Assembly (NCBI GenBank): GCA_020247055.1
Contig: JADCJL010000119.1
Location: 1 to 48,611 of the forward strand
Source: Acidobacteriaceae bacterium
Lineage (GTDB): Bacteria; Acidobacteriota; Terriglobia; Bryobacterales; Bryobacteraceae
DNA: 48,611 bases
Direction: 5' to 3'
Part shown: positions 43,201 to 48,611 of the stretch, piece by piece
How positions within the stretch are numbered: position 1 is the stretch's first letter
How the letters are laid out: each line of letters starts with the position of its first letter
The notes under the pieces: generated by a model
The model's database searches: none
Told to the model about the DNA's origin: nothing
Seen by the model: the letters and a program-made list of their open reading frames with translations, nothing else
Made by a program: the position numbers and the translations under genes

Positions 43201-43905
43201 CGTCCCCGCCTTCGTCGTGATCACAATCGAACCCGGCCGCGGCATCTTCGCCGACGAGTTACTCGTCTCCACCAAAAACTCGCCAACCGTATCAATCCCC
43301 GGAGGACGGTTCGGCAGCGACGCCCAGTCGCGGTTCGACAACAGCGCCCCGTCCTGCACATACTCCATGGCATAACGAAGGCCGAACAACCGAGGCACCG
43401 ATCCGGACTCCAGCCCCGGCGTCGTCATCAGCACCAGGTTCTGCAAAAAACGCCCGTTGATCGGCAGCTGCTCTATGCGCTCCCGTTCCAGCACATTCGA
43501 CAGCGTCGGTCCCGTGGTTGTCACGAGCGGCGTCACATCGCCCGCTACCGTAATCGCCGTCCCCGTCTGCCCTACCTTCAGAGTCGCGTCAATCTGCGCC
43601 GCCTGCCCCACCACCAAGGTCAAACTCGCCTTCCACGTCTCCATCCCCGCCGATTCCACCGTAAGTTCATACGGGCCCCGCTGCACGGCCGGAAACACAT
43701 AGAAGCCGGCGCTGTTAGTCTGGCCGCTGAAAGTAACCGCCGTCTGGCTCTGGACGAGCACTACCTTGGCCCCGGGAATGACCGCTCCGGTCGTGTCCCT
43801 TACCGTTCCCTGAATACTGCCCGTACCGGTCTGCGCGCGCACTAAAACCGACGCCAGCACCCAACTGATCAAAGCACCGCGAGATACCCACTGAAACAAA
43901 CCCAT
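40222..43905 (-). CDS. TonB-dependent receptor, Oar-like (receptor 4)
   Basis: The largest receptor here, 1227 residues from the chosen ATG. The signal peptide is M-G-L-F-Q-W-V-S-R-G-A-L-I-S-W-V-L-A-S-V-L-V-R-A-Q. A carboxypeptidase-regulatory domain (about 28-110, G-T-V-R-D-T-T-G-A-V-I-P-G-A), a plug (about 125-225) and a barrel ending L-Q-L-T-L-R-L-T-W follow. The frame is open to 43935, but those ten codons fall in the spacer of a promoter (TTCGAG-17-TATCCT), so 43905 is the likely start. It heads the series of MFS, dimethylformamidase-like, CocE/NonD, creatininase and MFS genes, suggesting its ligand is an amide, ester or short peptide. Confidence 0.92.
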   Translation of the reverse strand: MGLFQWVSRGALISWVLASVLVRAQTGTGSIQGTVRDTTGAVIPGAKVVLVQSQTAVTFSGQTNSAGFYVFPAVQRGPYELTVESAGMETWKASLTLVVGQAAQIDATLKVGQTGTAITVAGDVTPLVTTTGPTLSNVLERERIEQLPINGRFLQNLVLMTTPGLESGSVPRLFGLRYAMEYVQDGALLSNRDWASLPNRPPGIDTVGEFLVETSNSSAKMPRPGSIVITTKAGTNQFHGALFETHRNSGLGVARARQDFFTKPPQLIRNEFGASAGGPITLPKLYKGKDRTFFFAAYEGLRLRSAATRAITMPTAAMREGDFSGLIDGAGRRFTLYDPWSTAGREQNWSRVPFVGNRIPANRRSPLATALYNITPLPTQPDVNPLVTDNWFGTGFSNRNDWTVTARVDHRLSDKDQIFFRYSSNRSYAWRTSSGIDAGTPTSLDGRANGAIDEGQNDNGVASWTHTFSPTFFSETVVSVARDYRGQIPLGGLSNIAREYGLPNPFNGGGHPRIQNAGFRMNWDTGINYTLNYANVVMIDENLTKVSGRHEFQFGGRFRYERLDTLVDQTEAAGNHNFATNASGLFDPSTGSAFSSLPLTGHNSANFHMGLANYNARFNRGWFRMRSGERALYFQDNWKVRPRLTLNLGLRYEYNVPPVEANNGLIGYNMDARTVVLGRPLENLAQLGLTLPSIVQAYDAINIRYQQVEQSGLPSRFVNPNRLDFGPRAGFAYRLRDGSRPMVIRGGYALFAFPESLRLYNATMAQNAPGQAVLEFNPTNAQTSPDGLPNFLLRSVPTVVAGQNSANVIDINRRLTIARGAGVMYHFDPNQPTARAHEWNLAVERELFANTSLRVAYVGTHGMRLSQWYSYNNAPNDYVWFSNTGQPLPSGEFAGVIRRNHDRQTLGTIQQYRKTGWSNSNNITLEVQRRYAQGLGFQFFYTLSNAMRVAGDGWRDDNMLTPNLYLRGAVPEDYNQLNRFLNYRRDPSIPKHRLNWNWVADLPFGKGKHWGRNANRAVDALIGGWQVGGNGEWFSRYFTLGAGNWGSLGTVQLNDRNVPVKDCRSGVCFDGWLYYNGYIPANRINSTAANGQPNGVMGVPSSYQPSSQPVWPTPATPNPNDPNARFYETNTVFVRLANGALQQTSVNTNLHPWRNQFLPAPWVFALNSSLFKSVRINESLVARLNVDFFGVLNNPGLPLPDSTSGILLTRFSNNTPRNLQLTLRLTW

Positions 43906-43912
43906 GGCCGTT

Positions 43913-43941
43913 AGGATAGCGCGCCCGCCCATCATCTCGAA
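43913..43941 (-). promoter_or_regulatory. Predicted promoter of TonB receptor 4
   Basis: On the minus strand TTCGAG (43936-43941) and TATCCT (43913-43918) are 17 bases apart. Initiation would fall at about 43906, one base from the ATG, giving a leaderless message. No ribosome site precedes the ATG. Confidence 0.45.
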
Positions 43942-43975
43942 GACACTCCTCCCCGTCTTTCGTGCCCGAAGCGAT

Positions 43976-43981
43976 TAAACT
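43976..43981 (+). promoter_or_regulatory. -10 box of TonB receptor 5
   Basis: TAAACT ends six bases before the ATG at 43988, so the expected initiation base is the A of the start codon itself. I cannot find a convincing -35. The same hexamer serves as -10 for the GntR gene at the left end. Confidence 0.4.
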
Positions 43982-43987
43982 TACAGG

Positions 43988-46900
43988 ATGCGTCCCCTCC
44001 TCGTCGCGCTCGCCCTTACCCTTCCCGCCCTCCCCCAAACCTTCACTTCCCGCCTCACCGGCACCGTCACCGACCCCTCCAACGCCCTCGTCGCCCGCGC
44101 CGCCATCACCGCCACCAATACCGGCACCGGCGTCAAAAAAACCGCCGTCACCGATGCCTCCGGCGTCTACACCATCCCCCTCCTCCTGCCCGGTGTCTAC
44201 GATGTCCGCATCGAAGCCGCCGGCCTCCAATCCCAGCTCCGCGCCGCCGTCACCCTCGAAACCAATCAGACCGCCACCCTCAACTTCGCCCTCGCCCTCG
44301 CCACCACCACCGCCGAAGTCACCATCACCGCCGATGCCCCCCTCCTCCAGTCGGAAACCTCCGGCGTCGGCGCCACCCTCGAAACCAAACTCATCGAACG
44401 CTTCCCCCTCCCCCAGCGCGACGTCATGGGCCTCGTCCGCTCCCTGCCCGGCATCATCGCCGGCTCCCAGGTCGGCGACGCCCGCGGCGGCCGCAACGTC
44501 TTCAACTCCAACTTCTCCGTCGGCGGCGGCCGCACCTCCACCAACGAAGTCCTCCTCGACGGCGCCCCCAACACCGTCGGCGACTTCAACGGCGTCGCCA
44601 TCGTCCCCCCGCAGGACTCCGTCCAGGAGCTGCGCATCGAAACCTCCTCCTATTCCGCCGAGTTCGGCCGCACCGGCGGCGGCACCGTCAACATGGTCAC
44701 CAAAGCCGGCACCAACCAGTTCCGCGGCAACGCCTTCTACTACGTCCAGAACGACGCCTTCAACGCCAACAGCTTCGTCAACAACCGCAACTCCGTCTTC
44801 ACCGTCGATGGCCGCGCCGTCGCCAAGCCCGTCGTCCGCCGCCACCAGTACGGCTACACCTTCGGCGGCCCCGTCCTCATCCCCCGTCTCTACAACGGCC
44901 GCAACAAAACCTTCTTCTTCACCGCCTACGAAGGCCGCCGCGATACCGACCCCACCCAGGGCTTCAACTCCATCCCCACCGCCCGTGAACGCTCCGGCGA
45001 CTTCTCCCAAACCGTCTTCGTCCGCCCCGGCGCCGCCACCGGCGACCTCATCCGCATCTTCGACCCCCTCACCAGCCGCACCGTCAACGGCGCACGCACC
45101 CGCGAAGCCTTCCCCGGCAATGTCATCCCCGCCAGCCGCATCAACTCCATCGCCCGCAACGTCCTCGCCCTCCTCCCCGCGCCCAACCAGCCGGGCGACC
45201 CCATCACCCAGCGCCGCAACTTCTTCTTCAACGGCAAAAACTCCTACACCCGCGACGTCTTCTCCGCCCGCGTCGACCAGTTCTTCAACGAAAAACACCG
45301 CCTCTTCGTCCGCGTCAACTGGCAGGAAAACCTCTCGGAAGTCCCCAACTCCGCCATCCGCCTCCCCGACTCCGGCACCGTCTACGACGCCTTCCGCAAC
45401 GTCGGTCTCGACGACACCTGGCAGCTCTCCCCCCGCTGGACCAACGTCTTCCGCGCCAGCTTCGCCCGCTTTCTCGCCAACCAGCTCCCCCGCGGCCCCT
45501 TCCCCTTCGACCCCACCTCGCTCGGCCTGCCCACCTACTACCGCGACAACGCCAATATCCCCATCCTCCCCAACTTCTCCTTCGGCTTCGTCGACGTCGG
45601 CGGCCGCGCCTACAACTACCAGCCCCGCGACACCCCCTCGTTCCAGAACCAGCTCGTCCGCAGCTCCGGCAAGCACAACACCCGCCTCGGCTTCGAACAC
45701 CGCATCTACAAGTTCTACCCCTTCCAGGTCTTCAACCCCACCGGCTCCTTCTCCTTCGGCTCCAACTTCACCCAGCAGGACCACCTCGCCGCCGCCCAGC
45801 CCGGCCAGGGCCTCGGCCTCGCCTCCATGATGCTCGGCGCCGGCTCGTTCGGCTTTGAAAAGGTCGAACCCCTCACCGCCCTCAACAAATACTGGGGCGG
45901 CTACCTCCAGGACGACTACCGCCTCTCCTCCCGCCTCACCCTCAACCTCGGCCTCCGCTGGGACACCGAAAGCGGCGCCATGGAATCCCACAACCGCCTC
46001 AGCTACTTCGATCCCACCGCCAGCCTCAACCTCCCGGGCGGCTACAAAGGCGCCATGTACTTCACCGGCAACGGCCGCCCCCGCTCCATCCGCCAGGCCA
46101 ACTACGGCAACTTCCAGCCCCGCATCGGCTTTGCCCTCCGGCTGACCAACAAAATCGTCACCCGCGCCGGCTACGGCATCTTCTTCCTCCCCGTCGCCAC
46201 CGAAACCGGCATCGTCACCACCCCCTTCAACTACTCCCTCGCCGCCGACGTCCTCAACCCCGACTACACCCCCCGCAACACCCTTTCGAATCCCTTCCCC
46301 GCCGGCCTCCGCCCTCCGGAATCCGCCAACCGCATCGAAGACGGCACGTACCTGCTCGGCAGCTTCCCCGGCGCCGGCACCGTCCTCCGCGATCAGAAGC
46401 CCGGCTACATCCAGCAGTGGAACTTCGCCCTCTCCCGCCAGGTCGGCCGCTCCAGCGTCATCGACGTCACCTACTTCGGCTCCCGCGGCGTCCATCTTCC
46501 CATTCCCTCCATGCAGCTGAACCAGATCGACTCCCGCTATCTCGCCCAGGGCAAGGCGTGGCTCGAAACCCCGGTCGATAACCCCTTCTTCGGCCGCTTC
46601 AGCTCCGGCATGCTCTCCACGCGCCAGGTCCCCCGTCTCCATCTCTTGAAGCCCTTCCCGCAGTACGGCGCCGCCGGCACCGGCCTCGCCGCTGCCTTCG
46701 CCGGCGCCCTGCTCTACAACCGTCCCCCTGTCGGCGACTCCATCTATCACGCCGTCACCGTCAAGTTCGAACGCCGCTTCGCCGCCGGCCTCTCCGTCAA
46801 CGCCCACTACACCTTTTCAAAGCTCATCGATATCGGCGGCGTCGGCAACGGCAACGCCTTCAACGATCCGTCCGCTTTGCGCGATATCTACAACATCCGC

Positions 46901-47494
46901 CTCGAACGCGCCGTCTCCACCTGGGACGTCCCCCAGCGCTTGATTCTCACTTACAGCTACGCCCTCCCCTTCGCCAAGGGCAATCGCTTCCTCGGCGGCT
47001 GGGAGCTTTTCGGCTTCCATACTTATGAATCCGGCCGCCCCGTCGTCGTCGGCGGCCCGGACCTGTCCCGCCTCGCCGGCGCCGGGCCCTCCCGCGCCTT
47101 CCTGACCGGCGCCGAACCCCGCCTCGCCTACCAGACCGCCATGGCCAACGCCCGCGACTTCGACCCCCGCTGCGCCTGCTCCAAGCCTTGGTTCAACACC
47201 GCGGCCTTCGTCACCAACGCCGCCCAGATTCCCGAATACGTCATCCCCAACGGTCCCCGCACCATGCCCAACCTCCGTCAGGATTGGACCCGCAACGTCG
47301 ACGCCGTCCTCACCAAACGCTTCCGCGTCACCGAATCCATCAACGCCCTGCTTGATATCCGCGCCTTCAACCTCTTCAATTCGGTCTGGTTCGCCGGCCC
47401 CAACGCCACCGTCACGTCCAACACCTTTGGCTCCGTCACCGCGGTCAACTCCGCCCCGCGCCGCCTCGAAATGGGCCTGAAACTGAACTTCTAG
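43988..47494 (+). CDS. TonB-dependent receptor, Oar-like (receptor 5)
   Basis: A 1168-residue outer-membrane receptor. Short signal peptide (M-R-P-L-L-V-A-L-A-L-T-L-P-A-L-P-Q), carboxypeptidase-regulatory domain (about 20-105, G-T-V-T-D-P-S-N-A-L-V-A-R-A), plug (about 115-235, D-G-A-P-N-T-V, E-F-G-R-T-G-G-G-T-V) and barrel ending M-G-L-K-L-N-F. Its codons end overwhelmingly in C, producing a 1030-residue open frame on the opposite strand that is an artefact. It is divergent from receptor 4 with 82 bp between the two starts. It is followed by a SoxC-type sulfite dehydrogenase gene 44 bp downstream on the same strand, which hints at a sulphonated or sulphur-containing substrate (inference). Confidence 0.92.
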   Translation: MRPLLVALALTLPALPQTFTSRLTGTVTDPSNALVARAAITATNTGTGVKKTAVTDASGVYTIPLLLPGVYDVRIEAAGLQSQLRAAVTLETNQTATLNFALALATTTAEVTITADAPLLQSETSGVGATLETKLIERFPLPQRDVMGLVRSLPGIIAGSQVGDARGGRNVFNSNFSVGGGRTSTNEVLLDGAPNTVGDFNGVAIVPPQDSVQELRIETSSYSAEFGRTGGGTVNMVTKAGTNQFRGNAFYYVQNDAFNANSFVNNRNSVFTVDGRAVAKPVVRRHQYGYTFGGPVLIPRLYNGRNKTFFFTAYEGRRDTDPTQGFNSIPTARERSGDFSQTVFVRPGAATGDLIRIFDPLTSRTVNGARTREAFPGNVIPASRINSIARNVLALLPAPNQPGDPITQRRNFFFNGKNSYTRDVFSARVDQFFNEKHRLFVRVNWQENLSEVPNSAIRLPDSGTVYDAFRNVGLDDTWQLSPRWTNVFRASFARFLANQLPRGPFPFDPTSLGLPTYYRDNANIPILPNFSFGFVDVGGRAYNYQPRDTPSFQNQLVRSSGKHNTRLGFEHRIYKFYPFQVFNPTGSFSFGSNFTQQDHLAAAQPGQGLGLASMMLGAGSFGFEKVEPLTALNKYWGGYLQDDYRLSSRLTLNLGLRWDTESGAMESHNRLSYFDPTASLNLPGGYKGAMYFTGNGRPRSIRQANYGNFQPRIGFALRLTNKIVTRAGYGIFFLPVATETGIVTTPFNYSLAADVLNPDYTPRNTLSNPFPAGLRPPESANRIEDGTYLLGSFPGAGTVLRDQKPGYIQQWNFALSRQVGRSSVIDVTYFGSRGVHLPIPSMQLNQIDSRYLAQGKAWLETPVDNPFFGRFSSGMLSTRQVPRLHLLKPFPQYGAAGTGLAAAFAGALLYNRPPVGDSIYHAVTVKFERRFAAGLSVNAHYTFSKLIDIGGVGNGNAFNDPSALRDIYNIRLERAVSTWDVPQRLILTYSYALPFAKGNRFLGGWELFGFHTYESGRPVVVGGPDLSRLAGAGPSRAFLTGAEPRLAYQTAMANARDFDPRCACSKPWFNTAAFVTNAAQIPEYVIPNGPRTMPNLRQDWTRNVDAVLTKRFRVTESINALLDIRAFNLFNSVWFAGPNATVTSNTFGSVTAVNSAPRRLEMGLKLNF

Positions 47495-47538
47495 CTTCGC
47501 TCCGCCGCGCCGGCAGTAGTATGCTGTGGACCTAAGGC

Positions 47539-48611
47539 ATGAAAGCACCCCGCCGCAAATTCCTCGCCCTCTCGGCCGCCCTCACCGCCTCCTGCAAAAA
47601 GGCCGAAGTCCCCTCCGAGTCCGGCGCCCACATGCGCCCCTACGGCGAACGCGCCCCCCAGGAGCAATCCGTCCGCATCATCCGCGAACTCACCAAAAGC
47701 CCCGGCACCGGCTCCTCCCGCACCCCGCTCCACGAAATCTACGGCATCATCACCCCCTCCGCCCTCCACTTCGAACGCCACCACGCCGGCGTCCCCGCCA
47801 TCGACCCTGCCACCCACCGCCTCCTCATCCACGGCCTCGTCGACCGCCCGCTCTCCTTCTCCCTCGCCGACCTCAAATCCTTCCCCTCCCTGTCCCGCAT
47901 CTGCTTCCTCGAATGCGGCGGCAACAGCGTCGGCGACTACAGCGGCAACCACCAGCCCACCGTCCAGGGCAGCCACGGCCTCCTCAGCTGCTCGGAATGG
48001 ACCGGCGTCAAACTCTCCCGCGTCCTCGCCGAAGTCGGCGTCCAGCCCGATGCCCAATGGATGATCGCCGAAGGCGCCGACGCCTCCATGATGACCCGCA
48101 GCATCCCCATGGAAAAGGTCCTGCACGACGCCATGCTCGTCTACGGCCAAAACGGCGAAGCCCTCCGCCCGGAACAGGGCTACCCCCTCCGCCTCATCCT
48201 CCCCGGCTGGGAAGGCAATACCAACGTCAAATGGCTCCGCCGCCTTGAGTTCACCCGCGAACCCGCCCAATCGGCCAAGGAAACCGCCAACTACACCGAA
48301 CTCCTGCCCAACGGTCAGGCCCGCCAGTTCAGCTTCGTCATGGACGCGCGCAGCGTCATCACCAGCCCCTCCGGCGGCATGAAACTGGCCCGCAAAGGCT
48401 TCCACGAAATCACCGGCTTCGCCTGGACCGGCCACGGCAAAATCGCCCGGGTCGAAGTCTCCGTCGACAACGGCCAAACCTGGGCCCTCGCCGAACTCCA
48501 GGAACCGGTCCTCTCCCTTGCCCTCGTCCGCTTCCGCTTCCCCTGGCGCTGGGACGGCGCGGAAACCAGAATCATGTCCCGCTGCACCGACGAGACCGGC
48601 TACGTCCAACC
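47539..48611 (+). CDS. soxC: Sulfite dehydrogenase SoxC-type molybdenum protein (3' end beyond window)
   Basis: At least 357 codons are open from ATG 47539 to the window end without a stop, so the gene is cut. The twin-arginine-like leader R-R-K-F-L-A-L-S-A-A-L-T-A-S-C suggests export or a lipoprotein. The sulfite-oxidase fold is plain: T-P-L-H-E-I-Y-G-I-I-T-P-S, H-F-E-R-H-H-A-G-V-P, then the molybdenum-binding cysteine C126 in F-L-E-C-G-G-N-S, L-L-S-C-S-E-W-T-G-V, P-G-W-E-G-N-T-N-V-K-W, and a molybdopterin dimerisation domain (from about residue 255; L-P-W-R-W-D-like F-P-W-R-W-D-G near the end). SoxC works with a cytochrome SoxD to oxidise protein-bound sulphur or sulphite. SoxD would be expected just downstream. 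Assignment to SoxC rather than a general sulfite oxidase rests on these shared segments. Confidence 0.87.
   Translation, partial: MKAPRRKFLALSAALTASCKKAEVPSESGAHMRPYGERAPQEQSVRIIRELTKSPGTGSSRTPLHEIYGIITPSALHFERHHAGVPAIDPATHRLLIHGLVDRPLSFSLADLKSFPSLSRICFLECGGNSVGDYSGNHQPTVQGSHGLLSCSEWTGVKLSRVLAEVGVQPDAQWMIAEGADASMMTRSIPMEKVLHDAMLVYGQNGEALRPEQGYPLRLILPGWEGNTNVKWLRRLEFTREPAQSAKETANYTELLPNGQARQFSFVMDARSVITSPSGGMKLARKGFHEITGFAWTGHGKIARVEVSVDNGQTWALAELQEPVLSLALVRFRFPWRWDGAETRIMSRCTDETGYVQ

Noticed and set aside
43962-45830. 622-residue proline/serine/threonine-rich frame overlapping receptor 5
   Set aside because: It is a +1 shadow of the receptor gene with low-complexity P/S/T content. It could mimic a mucin-like surface protein but has no signal peptide.
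43715-46807. 1030-residue open frame on the minus strand, opposite receptor 5
   Set aside because: Composition is almost only G, E, A, V and D in low-complexity runs. It mirrors the C-ending codons of a clear TonB receptor on the other strand, and spans the start of receptor 4 as well.
155-48611. Signs of a mobile element or genomic island
   Set aside because: No transposase, integrase, tRNA or flanking direct repeat was seen, and the base bias changes gradually rather than at sharp borders.

Overview
The window is GC-rich DNA from a heterotrophic bacterium. It most resembles Acidobacteriota of the Bryobacterales / Candidatus Solibacter type. This placement is inferred from gene families, not from a marker gene. 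The signs are five very large Oar-like TonB-dependent receptors, each with an N-terminal carboxypeptidase-regulatory domain and no SusD partner; two 'planctomycete-type' cytochrome modules (DUF1549/DUF1553 plus DUF1501); FCD-type GntR regulators; and many Tat-like or short signal peptides. I saw no tRNA, rRNA, CRISPR array, transposase or phage gene.

Layout. (1) 155-12814: a divergent GntR regulator and a palindromic operator, then a tight seven-gene operon: TonB receptor, GMC oxidoreductase with a four-cysteine motif, gluconate-dehydrogenase subunit-3-like protein, DJ-1/PfpI protein, sugar-isomerase-like TIM barrel, DUF1549/1553 cytochrome and DUF1501 protein. It reads as uptake and periplasmic oxidation of a sugar or polyol. 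(2) 12831-17580 (minus): TonB receptor followed by an overlapping seven-haem TPR cytochrome. (3) 17726-20825: a polysaccharide pyruvyl transferase-like protein, a D-2-hydroxyacid dehydrogenase and a second GntR/FCD regulator. (4) 20942-26835: a second cytochrome module with DUF1501 and a PPC-domain protein, under its own operator-like dyad. (5) 26843-33157: sulfatase, glutathione-independent formaldehyde dehydrogenase, and a divergent TonB receptor. (6) 33469-43905 (minus): TonB receptor, MFS transporter, N,N-dimethylformamidase-beta-like protein, CocE/NonD hydrolase, creatininase-family amidohydrolase and a second MFS transporter, probably one amide/ester catabolic locus. (7) 43988-end: a fifth TonB receptor and a SoxC-type molybdenum sulfite dehydrogenase cut off by the window end.

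The common theme is import of a scarce organic substrate through a dedicated outer-membrane receptor, with oxidation or hydrolysis by enzymes encoded beside it. Two larger patterns stand out. The G/C strand bias of the + strand reverses between roughly 20 and 28 kb regardless of gene direction, as expected where two replication forks meet. Several genes also have a -10 hexamer so close to the start codon that their mRNAs would have almost no leader.
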